NCBI RefSeq assembly: GCF_022539505.1
Contig: NW_025901059.1
Span: 1 to 64,000 of the forward strand
Direction of reading: 5' to 3'
DNA: 64,000 nt
Source of the DNA: Lolium rigidum
Lineage: Eukaryota; Streptophyta; Magnoliopsida; Poales; Poaceae
Program-made: the position numbers and the translations under genes
The notes under the pieces: generated by a model
The model's input: the letters and a program-made list of their open reading frames with translations, nothing else
Databases searched by the model: none
What the model was told of the DNA's origin: nothing
Shown here: positions 35,225 to 46,600 of the stretch, piece after piece
How the letters are laid out: every line of letters starts with the position of its first letter
How positions within the stretch are numbered: the stretch's first letter is position 1

Positions 35225-36830
35225 CGATACGTCTCCAACGTATCGATAATTTCTTGTGTTCCATGCCACATTATTGATGTTATCTACATGTTTTATGCAC
35301 ACTTTATGTCATATTCGTGCATTTTCTCGGAACTAACCTATTAACAAGATGCCGAAGTGCCGCTTGTCGTTTTCTCGCTGTTTTTGGTTTCAGAAATCCT
35401 AGTAAAGAAATATTCTCGGAATTGGACGAAATAAAAGCCCGGAGGCCTATTTTCTCACGAAGCTTCCGTAAGTCCGAAGGAGAGACGAAGAGGGGCCACA
35501 GGGGCGCCAAACCCTAGGGCGGCGCGGCCCCACCCCCGGCCGCGCCGGCCCGTGGTTTGGGCCCCCGTGCCGCCTCTTGACCTGCCCTTCCGCCTACAAA
35601 TAGCCTCCGTGACGAAACCCCCGCACCGAGAGCCACGATACGGAAAACATTACCGAGACGCCGTCGCCGCCGATCCCATCTCGGGGGATCCTCGGAGATC
35701 GCCTCCGGCACCCTCGCCGGAGAGGGGATTCATCTCCCGGAGGACTCTACACCGCCATGGTCGCCTCCGGAGTGATGAGTGAGTAGTCTACCCCTGGACT
35801 ATGGGTCCATAGCAGTAGCTAGATGGTTGTCTTCTCCCCATTGTGCTATCATTGTCGGATCTTGTGAGCTGCCTATCATGATCAAGATCATCTATATGTA
35901 ATTCTATATGTTGCGTTTGTTGGGATCCGATGAATAGAGAATACTTGTTATGTTGATTATCAAAGTTATGCTTATGTGTTGTTTATGATCTTGCATGCTC
36001 TCCGTTATTAGTAGATGCTCCGGCCAAGTAGATGCTTTTAACTCCAAGAGGGAGTACTTATGCTCGATAGTGGGTTCATGCCCGCATTGACACTCGGGAC
36101 AAGTGATGTAAAGTTCTAAGGTTGTGTTGTGCTCGTTGCCACTAGGGATAAAACATTGATGCTATGTCTAAGGATGTAGTTGTTGATTACATTACGCACC
36201 ATACTTAATGCAATTGTCTCGTTGTTTTGCAACTTAATACCGGAGGGGGTTCGGATGATAACCTCGAAGGTGGACTTTTTAGGCATAGATGCAGTTGGAT
36301 GGCGGTCTATGTACTTTGTCGTAATGCCCAATTAAATCTCACTATACTCATCATGATATGTATGTGCATTGTCATGCTCTCTTTATTTGTCAATTGCCCA
36401 ACCGTAATTTGTTCACCCAACATGCTGTTCGTCTTATGGGAGAGACACCTCTAGTGAACCGTGGACCCCGGTCCAATTCTCTTTACCGAAATACAATCTA
36501 CTCGCAATACTTGTTTCTACCGTTTTCTCTCGCAAACAATCATCTTCCACACAATACGGTTAATCCTTTGTTACAGCAAGCCGGTGAGATTGACAACCTC
36601 ACCGTTTCGTTGGGGCAAAGTAGCTTGGTTGTGTTGTGCAGGTTCCACGTTGGCGCCGGAATCTCCGGTGTTGCGCCGCACTACATCCCGCCGCCATCAA
36701 CCTTCAACGTGCTTCTTGGCTCCTCCTGGTTCGATAAACCTTGGTTTCTTTCTGAGGGAAAACTTGCTGCTGTGCGCATCATACCTTCCTCTTGGGGTTG
36801 CCCAACGAACGTGTGAAATACACGCCATCA
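35225..36830 (+). repeat. 3' LTR of E3
   Basis: The LTR is 1606 bp and starts CGATACGTCTCC (T-to-C at the first base). It ends ACACGCCATCA directly against inverted E4 sequence. Confidence 0.92.
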
Positions 36831-36834
36831 GCTA

Positions 36835-37276
36835 CATGCATAAAATTATTACTCTCCACATAAGCATAATCAATTTTATTAGTAATAGTGGGAGTAAAAC
36901 TACCATAACCATCATTGTAATCATCATAAATTGCAGGCATGGTATAATCATAATAACCTTTATCCTCCATAGTAGGTGGCACCAAAATACCACTATCATT
37001 ATAATCATCATAAATGGGAGGCAAAGTATCATCAAAGTAAATTTTCTCCTCAAAACTTGGGGGACTAAAAATATCATGCTCATCAAAACCAGCTTCCCCA
37101 AGCTTAGAATTTTCCATAGCATTAGCAACAATGGTGTTCAAAGCATTCATACTAATAACATTCCCATTAGCATGCATATAAAGTTCCATGGGTTTTTTAA
37201 TTCTCTCTTCAAACACATCATGTCCTAATTCAAGATAAAGTTCATAAAGATCTCTCATTTTGTTGTTGTTTTCCAT
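36835..37276 (-). pseudogene. E4 copy of the unknown ORF, truncated
   Basis: The frame starts MENNNKMRDLYELYLELG and follows the E1/E2 protein through the YDDYNDSGILVPPTMEDK block to NNFMH. There it is cut by the E3 LTR and reads into unrelated sequence. Compared with E1 it has a longer N-terminus and an extra GYGSFTPTITNK variant region. The truncation removes the hydrophobic C-terminus. Confidence 0.75.
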
Positions 37277-37416
37277 TAAGCCTAACTAGTGAAAACAAGA
37301 AACAAAAAGATATAATTGCAAGATCTAAAGCAAATATCTTTGAGCACCCACACACCGGCAACAGTGCTAGGAAATAGCTTAGTAGTCGGAGGATGTGAAT
37401 ACCTTTTACCTTACCT

Positions 37417-37434
37417 CCCCGGCAACGGCGCCAG
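37417..37434 (-). promoter_or_regulatory. primer binding site of E4
   Basis: On the minus strand this reads TGGCGCCGTTGCCGGGGA, nine bases from the LTR end. Confidence 0.88.
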
Positions 37435-37443
37435 AAAATAGCT

Positions 37444-38872
37444 TGATGTCTACGCACGCTTCTATTCCTGTAGACGGTGTTGGGCCTCCAAGAGCAGAGG
37501 TTTGTAGAACAGCGAGCAAGTTTCCCTTAAGTGGATCAACCAAGGTTTATCGAACTCGGGGAGGAAGAGGTCAAAGATATCCCTCTCAAGCAACCCCGCA
37601 ATCACGATACAAGAAGTCTCTTGTGTCCCCAACACACCTAATACACTTGTCGGATGTATAGGTGCACTAGTTCGACGAAGAGATAGTGAAATACAAGTAG
37701 TATGGATGTATATGAGTGGTAATAGCAATCTGAATAAAATATGGCAGCGAGTAAACATGCAACGAACGAGTAAATAAACGGAGATTCGATGTTTGGAAAC
37801 AAGGCCTAGGGATCATACTTTCACTAGTGGTCACTCTCAACATTGATCACATAACTGAATAAACAAATACTACTTTCCCTACACTCTCTTGTTGGATGAC
37901 AAACACCATTCATTGTGTAGGGCTACAAGAGCACCTCAATGCCGGAGTTAACAAGCTCCACAACATTCGATGTTCATATTTAAATAACCTTAGAGTGCAT
38001 GATAGATCATTGCAATTGTACCAAGTACTAACATAGCATGCACACCGTCACCGACAGACTATGAAAGGAGGAATAGATCACATCAATACTATCATAGTAA
38101 TAGTTAACTCCATAATCTACAAGAGATTACAATCATAACCTACGCCAAGTACTACATGATGCACACACTTGTCACCATTACATCATGAAGGAGGAATAGA
38201 GTACTTTAATAACATCACCGGAGTAACTAGATCACAAAGAGAGAGATGAACCACATAGCTACGGTAGAGCCCTCAGCCTCGGGGGAGAATTACTCCCTCC
38301 TCATCATGGAGACAGCGATGGCGGTGAAGATGGCGGTGGAGATGGCGGTGGAGATGCCTTCCGGGGGCACTTCCCCGTCCCGGCAGGGTGCCGGAACAGA
38401 GACTTCTGTCCCCCGAATTGGAGTTTCGCGATGGCGGCGGCTCTGGAAGGTTTTCTGGTGTTTCGTCAATCCGTGTCGAAGATTTAGGCCAGGACGGCTT
38501 AAATAGGTGAAGAGGCGGAGTCGGAGGGGCCACGGGGGTCCCACACACTAGGGGGGCGCCCCCCCTGGGCCGCGCCGCCACCACGTGTGGGGCCCCCAGG
38601 GCTCCCCTCTGGTGCCTCTCTAGCTCTCTGGAAGCTTCCGGGGAAAATAAGGTTACGGGGCGTTGATTTCGTCCGATTCGAGAATATTTCCTTTGTAGGA
38701 TTTCTGAAACCAAAAACAGCGAGAAAACGAGCAACCGGCCCTTCGGCATCTCGTCAATAGGTTAGTTCCGGAAAACGCATCAAAACGATATAAAGTGTGA
38801 ACAAAACATGTAGGTATTGTTATAAAACAAGCATGGAACATCAGAAATTATAGATACGTTGGAGACGTATCA
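37444..38872 (-). repeat. 5' LTR of E4
   Basis: The LTR is 1429 bp. On the plus strand it starts TGATGTCTACGCACG and ends GAGACGTATCA. It is shorter than the E1/E2 LTRs and clearly related to them. Confidence 0.9.
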
Positions 38873-39691
38873 GAGTTATATCAACTTGGCCAGAGCCTCT
38901 ACTAGCAACGGAGAGCATGCAAGATCATAAATAACATATATGATAGATCAATAATCAACTTGACATAGTATTCCATATTCATCGGATCCCAACAAACACA
39001 ACATGTAGCATTACAAATAGATGATCTTGATCATGATAGGCAGCTCACAAGATCTAAACATGATGGCACAAGAGGAGAAGACAACCATCTAGCTACTGCT
39101 ATGGACCCATAGTCCAAGGATGAACTACTCACGCATCAGTCCGGAGGCGGGCAATCGGGCATGGTGATGTAGAGCCCTCCGGTGATGATTCCCCTCTCCA
39201 GCAGGGTGCCGGAGGAGATCTCCTGAACCCCCCGAGATAGGGTTGACGGCGGCAGCATCTCTGGAACTGTTCTCGTATTTTGGCTCTCGGTGTTAGGGTT
39301 TTCGGGGACGAAGGAATAAATAGGCGAAGGGGCAGAGTCGGGGGAGCCAGGGGGCTCCCTCCCCATATGTCCGCGCGGCTGGGGGCCTGGCCGCGCCGCC
39401 CTATGGTGTGGGCCCCCTGCTGGCCTTCCTCGACTCTTCTTCGGTCTTCTGGAACACTCCGTGGAAAATAGGGCCGTGGGCTTTTGTTTCGTCCAATTCC
39501 GAGAATATTTGTAAACTAGATTTTCTGAAATAAAAAACAGCAGAAAATAGGAACTGGCACTGCGGCATCTTGTTAATAGGTTAGTCCCAGAAAATGCATA
39601 AAAACATTATAAAATGTAAATAAAACATGTAGGTATTGTCATAAAACTAGCATGGAACATAAGAAATTATAGATACGTTGGAGACGTATCA
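38873..39691 (-). repeat. truncated LTR of a further related element
   Basis: It ends GAGACGTATCA at 39691 like the other inverted LTRs and contains the same promoter-leader layout, with an ATAAATAGG TATA-like box near 39316. Its other end is missing at the E4 junction, so E4 appears to have inserted into it and part was later lost. Confidence 0.8.
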
Positions 39692-40839
39692 TTAAGCTCC
39701 TCCCCTTCTTTGTTCTTGACCTTTTGTGAGCTTGAGATCTTTCTACCCATCCAATGATTCTTGCATCTATTTGAGAGAAATATTGAGGAGATCATCCACA
39801 CTTTGACCAAATCAAATCATATCTTTGTGAGTAAATCTTTGGGATCTAGATCTTGGAGAATTTGGTGTTCTCCTTTTTGGTTCTTTCTCTCTTATTCCCC
39901 CAATAGTTTTAGTAGCTTTGTTGGAATTTGAGAGTGAAGCATTTCCGTATCTTTGTGGCGTTCTAGACATTGCATTTGGTGCATCGGTTTGACTTCTCCG
40001 CGGTGAAAGTTCGTGAGTTATTAACTTTGGGAGATTGTCCCCGGAGCTTGTTCCTCTTGGATCTTTGGATCCTAGACGGCTTAGTGGTCTTTATGGTGTT
40101 CTTGGGGACTCCAATTAAGTTGGTTGGAGTTTTCTATTACTAGAGGAGTATAAGAGAGATGTGTTGTGTCATCTCTATGATAGGACATGATGCTCATATG
40201 AATGATAATCATACACATAATAAAGTTTTTTTATCAATATTATACCGCTTATGAATTCTTTTATGTCCACTGCACCTTTATGAGACAGTACACAAGTGAA
40301 ACCATGAACCCCGGTTCAATTTTAATCATATGAAACAACTTTCCAACACCATTGCTTTCATTTATATTTCTTGTGTTAATTAAATCCAAAAATGCAAAAA
40401 TACTATTACTATTAGCAAACACGTGCCAAAACCCCAAACACCTTATTAATATTGCTTCTATTTTACTTGCCTAGTTGTAGATTTATTTATTTATTTTATT
40501 TACATGTTATTTTAATTTTACTAATACAAAACCTTGTGCTTGACAACCACACGGTGGAGTTGGAGACATAAGGCAATTATTTTGTTTTGTAGGTTGCTTG
40601 AAAATGAAAAGCAAAAGATAGTTCTAAGCCAATTCCCCCAGTTTGATATAAACCCTCGAGTAATTCCCGTGGGAAAAAAATGTTTGCCATAAAATTTTGC
40701 ACTTGGATTCTGAACGAGTTGGTATACACGAAGTTGTTGCCATTAACAGGGGGAGGAGACGGGGAGGACGAAAGGTATTGGGATTCAGATTCAATTCTAT
40801 CTTTTTCGATAGTCTCTCGTCCACATGTCGAGCACATAT
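39692..40839. other. repeat-derived stretch without a gene
   Basis: 39692-40560 has the texture of retrotransposon leader or LTR sequence (for example CCCGGTTCAATTTT near 40310), but no termini or protein were recognised. From 40560 to 40839 I see nothing specific. Confidence 0.4.
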
Positions 40840-40847
40840 ATCCATTA

Positions 40848-41450
40848 CTAGGGGTGTAAATGGATCAGATTTTGCTCATACTATATCTTTTATCATATTT
40901 TTTTGTTGGATATGGATTGGAGCGGACATTGACCGGTTTCAGATTCGAGTGCGGATATATCGGACTGTGGATTTGAATCGGAAACGGTGAGGAGTCGGAC
41001 TGAAAACAAACATAGTCAAATATATGGTCTCATCGGTAGAAAGTTATAGTTATTGTAAAATCTGGAGAGGGATTTAAACTTTCAGTCTTGTGTAGTTAAG
41101 AAAAAAGAGACACAATTTACGCTAAAACTTAAAAATTGATAGAATTTAGAGCTAAATATGATTGCCAACTGAATTCGGTAACTCAATAACTACTAACCTT
41201 GTGAATTTTGGCCTTGGATTTTGACTCAAAAATTGGATTATCTGGTTTAAAACCTTTGGATTATCCTAATAAAATTTTCGATAATCCATATGCTTATGCT
41301 ATTTCTATATCATATCCTATACCGTATCCGGAGCACCACTTCAGAATCGGATATCCTTATCCGTAGGATTCTTTAAAGTCGGATATGGACACCTTAAAAT
41401 GGATCCGGGGATGGTTTCGGCACGGAAATTATCTTATCCGTCACACCCCT
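40848..41450. mobile_element. hAT-type non-autonomous element, 603 bp
   Basis: An 8-bp target, ATCCATTA, is duplicated exactly (40840-40847 and 41451-41458). The ends carry short inverted repeats, AGGGGTGT on the left and ACACCCCT on the right. Eight-base duplications and such ends are typical of hAT transposons. Subterminal GGATA/TATCC-like motifs are repeated. There is no transposase. Confidence 0.82.
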
Positions 41451-41839
41451 ATCCATTAGGGCATCTCCAACGGGGAGAAAACAGACGCGGAGCGACCGTT
41501 TGTGACCGCACGGTCGAAAAAAGCGTATGTACCCCAGCCTAGCGGCCCGAAGTATAGTGATCGGGCTGTTCGCAGAGACGCAAATGCGTCCTAAATATGC
41601 GGCACGTTTGCGCCTCTACGAACGCCGCGCGTCCACGTTGGTCAATTTAGGGCCCGTCGGTTAGTGACACAGGAAAGTAGAAATGTTTGTCATTCCTATT
41701 GATTGGCCAAAAGGACCATCTTTATAGAGATGGTTAGAGTTAACCTAAAACTATGATGGTCGTACATACTCGCCGTCGCGTGGCCTACTATGGTCAGGTT
41801 TACTCCCAGTCGCGCAGCTTACTACTGGCCGCCGGCGTG

Positions 41840-42741
41840 ACCTGAGGGGTCGGCGCCGTTGTCGGAGCGCATGCGGGCTTGGCCATTCACACATCCTCCC
41901 TTCGGAGGCGGTTCTGCTCCCAGAAGGAGGCAACGTCTTCCCGCCGTCGGTGTTCGACGGCCTCTACTAGAGAGGAGTCCCAGCGGGCTCCTTGCATAGC
42001 CGCCTCATCCGCGGCGATGCATGCCACGTCCTCGCAGTAGCGAGCCCTATCCCTCGCCGCTTCCGCCACCGCTTCCTCCCTCTCCGTGTTGGTATCCCGC
42101 AGCTCGCGGTTCTCCCAGTCGATCCTTGCGTGGTCCAGCCCCGCCCACGCCACCGCCACCGCCACCAGGTCTTAGCGCACGAAAGCTTGCCTCATGACCA
42201 TCTCATCGCTGCGAGCTTGCGCTTCCGCCGCAAGAACCCTACGGCGATCAGCGTCCCCAGGGAGGCTCTCGAACGACGCGAGCACAAACGCGCCCTCTTC
42301 GTCGCCGTAGGGGATGAAGTCGACGTCGTCCATGTCGTCGATGACGGCTTCCGCCATGGTCGCCGCCTCCAACGCCGGCGGCCCCTCGAGCTCCGACACC
42401 AGGCGCGCCCTAGCATACGCGCTCGCTGTCCCGAGCTCCGCCCTGGCCTCCACGAGCTGCGCCTAGAGGTCGGCCATGGTCGGCGCCTCCTCCGCCCTGG
42501 CCTCCGCCGCCTCCACTGCCACCGATTCCATCGCCAAATCGTTACCTCCGTCTCAGCCGCTTCCATCGCTGCCTCCTCCGCAAGGCCTCTGCCACCTCCA
42601 GCTGCTCAGCCGCGTACGCGGACGTCTGCTCCACGCCGAACACATCTGTCGCATGGACAGATGTGAGGTCAGGATCTTCGGGGAAGATGCCACGTGCCAT
42701 GTGAACAATGTAAGCCCAGGTGCGGTCGTGCTCGGCCATGG
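41840..42741 (-). pseudogene. GC-rich pseudogene of unknown function
   Basis: Minus-strand reading gives an acidic and Ala/Arg-rich protein. It starts MAEHDRTWAYIVHMARGIFP (42739), shifts frame near 42550, and continues to about 41887. The second frame contains DDMDDVDFIPYGDEEG and WENRELRDTNTEREEAVAEA and is cut by single stop codons near 42460 and 42170. No domain is recognised. The high GC and predicted helical charged segments contrast with the flanks. It could be a gene fragment carried by a transposon, since GGGCATCTCCAACGGGG at 41459 resembles a transposon end, but a second end was not confirmed. Confidence 0.5.
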
Positions 42742-43162
42742 ATGATTTCTACGGCTGTGTCGGGGTGTGCCCTCATCGACCTCCGGCCTGCACCATATAT
42801 ATCCACGGCGAGGCGGGAAAAACCGACCACGCGCAATCCGTTTCCCGCATGCGAAGCGGTGGCGAAACACGCCAATGTATTAGCGGCGCGCAAGAAGCAC
42901 CGCCTTTGGGTGTGAACCGGTATACGCCGGCGGTAGACCTCGATGAGACGTTAACTGTCATTACCGACCTTGACGTTGTCATCCAAAAAAAATGCGTCAG
43001 CCCACTGAGGATGTCCCCAACGTAAACGGTGACCATGTCCCCATACTACCACTTGTTGTCTGCGGGCCAACGCGAATGGAACGTGCGACCATTTAGGCGT
43101 CCGATATGCGTTACAAATACCACTACCCGACCCAGCCCATTGGCTCACACACACAACCCAAC

Positions 43163-43220
43163 AAGCTTACAACGACTTCCTAAAAAAAAAAAAAAAAAAA
43201 AAAAAAAAGCTTACAACGAC
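43163..43220 (+). repeat. poly(A)-only retroinsertion with 14-bp target duplication
   Basis: The 14-mer AAGCTTACAACGAC occurs at 43163-43176 and 43207-43220. Between them lies only TTCCT followed by 25 A residues. This is what remains when LINE-type reverse transcription stops just after the tail. Confidence 0.8.
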
Positions 43221-43617
43221 CCAAGGCCAGATATTCAAAACCACAGCTTCGCGCTTACGCCTACTATGCTTCCCTGTCAGTACAAGACTCGCAATACTGA
43301 CATTGGGCTCTCCCGGGTTGCCAGAGGACGTGACACTGCAGTCGCTCTAAACTACACGTTTTCTTCCACAAACAGATTCCAGAATTCAGACTCACTTCTA
43401 GCAAAGTTGCACAATTTCTCGCCAATTTCAACCGTCGAAATATTTACACACGAACACTCGGTCATGAAAGAACATCGCCCGCATTAACAAGACCCCCGTA
43501 ACAAAAAGCATCATCACTATGAAATCAACCAAATCCACTGCAATGCACAATCCTAAACGATTTCTCTGTCAAAGAACAAGATGAAAGAACGCGCAGAAGC
43601 TGGCAGCTGCGACAGAA

Positions 43618-46600
43618 TCAGGACGTTGCCGCGAACGAAGAAGACATGCCGCCTCCCTTGGATACGGCAACGTAGTTGAACGACGCCGCGGACGAGAGCC
43701 GCCTCGCGCCCTGCAGGAACTCGCCGCAGTGGCCGGCCCCCGCCGCCGACGACCGCGGCCTGATGAGCTCGGCCGAGGAACGACCTCCGCCGCCGCAGCT
43801 CGACCCGCTGCTGCTGGTGCCGCTGCTGCGCATCGACGGAGCGGAGCACGTGAGCCTGCCGGCCTCGACCCTCTTGCGGTTCATGGTGCTCGGCTCCGGC
43901 GTCCTGCCGAAGCTGCCGCCGGGTCTCTTCAGGCGTGGCATCGCCTCCTTCTCGCTGAACAGAGTCCGCAGCTTCTTCTGCTCCTGCAACACGTACATAG
44001 TTTGGGTCAGTTCACAATTCCAGCTAGTGTTGTCAGTTGGTTTGTTCTTGCAAGTGCAAACTGAATGCAATAAGAACAAGCATGTTTGATGATTTACCCT
44101 GAGTCGCCTCCTCTCCTCTTCCTGCTTCAGCCTGGCTTGCTTGTGCTCTTCTAACACGGCCACTAGGCGAGCCTGTACATAGTAAGAAATGCAAACAGTT
44201 CATATACTGCTATGAAATGTTCTGCGCACTTCGATCTAAAATTCTAAAAATATGTTACTGCAGAAGCTAGCAGAACGCTACTAGAACTGAAGCTTAGCTT
44301 ACCCCGTCGTACAGAAAAGGCTTCTTTCTTTCGCTCTCCCATGCCAGTGTTCGACTGATCAGGTTATCAACAATAGCTGCAGATCAATGGACAATGGGTT
44401 TATCTTTGCTCAAACATCTTTTGAATTACCAGATGTTTAACTTGAACAAGGGGGCAGTTAAGTTGGTTCGATGTTTCATTAAAATCAAATGTACACACCT
44501 GGAATCTTCATGATGATGACCCTCGCTTTCTCAGCGCGTTTCAGGTTCTGACGTGCAGTCCTGCCAGTGTTGAATCTGTTCTCATCCTGAAACCAACAGA
44601 TGAGATCCCTTTATTTTCAGCTCCAAGAAATCAGTGTCCAATGCATTCAAATGTACAAGTTTAATTTGTTACATATTTGGACATACCAAGTTGTGCTCTT
44701 CAAGCCATTTCTCTTCATCACAGGCCAGCAGCCACTTGTTGATCTTCTCCATGATGTCTTTCCTGGACTGGTGCTCTTCCTTGGCCTTCGTTATCTGGTC
44801 GTCGATGCTGGCCATGAGCTCAGAGGGGTTCACAAGGCCTGATATACAAGTTGCAATCAACATTAGATTTACCAATAGTCTGGTTAACTAAAGTTAATCT
44901 TCCATCTCAAAAGAAATCAGTAACTGAGCTAGAAACTCTGTCTGCACTCTGCACTCTGAAAGTCTGAACCCGAACGTACCGGAGTCGATCAGGGCGATGG
45001 ATTTCTCGGGCACGGTGCTGGCGTCGGGCTCGACGTGCATGCTCCGGCAGATGTTCTCCAGCTCCAGCCTCCGCTTGAGCACGAGCTCCTTCATCCGGCC
45101 GGCCTTGAGCCTCGTCATCCTCTCCACCTCCTCCCCGGTCTTCTTTATGGTCGCCATGGACAGCACGCCGGACGACAGCGCCTCGTCCTTGGCGGGCCTC
45201 AGGACGGCCGCCGCCTTCCTGAAGCCCCGTCGCTCCTCCTCCGGTGAGTCCATCAGGTCCCACAGCTCCACCAGTGGCAGCACGGCTTCACGCAACTGCG
45301 CATCATTGTCACTTTGTCAGTGCCTGATAAGAAATTAAGAATGCAGCAGACTGGAAGCAGGGTAGGTGAAGGAGACTGTGTACCATGGCTGATCGCTTGG
45401 TCTTCTCGGAGGTGAGCATGGCGACGACCTGGGAGAGGCTGGTGAGCGTGGTGTCGCTGATGCTGGTGGGTTTGCCGGGGTCGGCCTCGTGCAGCCCCGG
45501 GTGGACCTCGTTCACGATCGCGATGAAGTCCTCGCCCAGCACGTCGCACAGGGAGTGCACCTCCGTCACGTGCTCCAGGACCTTGTGCAGACGATCCGAC
45601 TACAAAAGGCAGCATCAGCGTACGCGTCAGTTAAGTTGAGATGTTGACAATTATTGATAAAGACAGTGGAGAATCTACATGCAAGAGTCACAATCCTTGG
45701 ATTTTTTTCAAGATTTAAATATCGCTTGGATAATGGTTAGGAGTTAGGACGATGTATATGAAATTATGAATCGACTGATTAGCCAACTTAACAGCAACGA
45801 CCTAAACTTTATGTTGTACTAGCAACTAGTTGTTGACAGGTCTGTCGGCCGTCTGCCCTTCGAGTTGCTCACAGGTCCGTCGACCACAAAACGAGATTAA
45901 ATATTATGAAGAAGAGCTTATTGTACTATGAAAGGGACATCCTCTTAAAGTTATGTTAACTGTCATGCAGGAAAAGATATTCAATGTAATTTACTTAATC
46001 CTTTTGTACCAGTTGATACCAACTGAAAAACTGTAGTGAGATTCTGAAGTTTCAGAACAATGTTTTTTGCCTTTACAGGATGAATTACAGTCACCGTACC
46101 TTCTCTTTCTGAAGATTCGACAAGCGTGCTTTGTGCTCGTTCAGCCTCCTGACCGTAAGGTCATGGCCGTCGCCGGCCCTGGGGGATGAGTCGTAGCCGT
46201 GGCTCCTGCCTGCAATCTCGGCTGTGATCTTCTCGATCTCTGACCGAATGTCCGCGAACTGCTTGCTCCGTTCTGCTCTCATCGTCCTCAGTTCTTCCAG
46301 CAGAGCCGTCGCAGACAACATCCGCTCATTCAGCGACACGGTCCATTTGTTCACCTAAAGATACATATATCGGAAAAGTAAGCTAAGTTTCACAAATCGA
46401 TGAAGATTTTAATTGTTTCAGTGAACAAATTAAATACATGACCCAATTAGAAAATTGTTTGCCTAATTTCTAAGTAGGAGTAGTTGGTTACACCGTATTT
46501 ATATGAGCAGAATCAATAAAATAAAAATCAAGATCGACTTTTTTAAAAGCATAATCGACTATATTTTTGTAGGCTACATTATAAATATATTTTTACCTTG

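Larger units (their letters stand above)
28641..36830 (+). mobile_element. E3: Ty3/Athila-like element with gag-protease only
   Basis: LTRs at 28641-30241 and 35225-36830 enclose a tRNA-Asp-type primer site, a broken gag-protease region (30496-32616) and a 2.6-kb noncoding block ending in AAGCTTGGGGATGC. RT, RNase H and integrase are absent, so it is non-autonomous for pol. The flanks do not match (CCGGG on the left, GCTAC on the right), so one side has been rearranged. It is 8190 bp long. Confidence 0.92.
36835..38872 (-). mobile_element. E4: 5' part of a non-autonomous element of the same family
   Basis: In minus-strand order this has an LTR (38872-37444), a primer site (37434-37417) and the start of the unknown ORF (37276 downward). 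It is cut at 36835 by E3. The remaining internal region and 3' LTR are not found on the other side of E3, so they were lost. Confidence 0.85.

Noticed and set aside
28641..36830. RIP-like or deaminase hypermutation as cause of the CTG/CAG variation
   Set aside because: Those processes make substitutions of one type. Here bases are inserted (CTG to CTCG) and frames are broken at the same motif, which fits consensus error better.
43676..44089. Plus-strand frames over MAP65 exons (also 44997-45338, 47223-47687)
   Set aside because: Antisense shadows of GC-rich exons. The minus-strand gene has consistent splice sites and family motifs.
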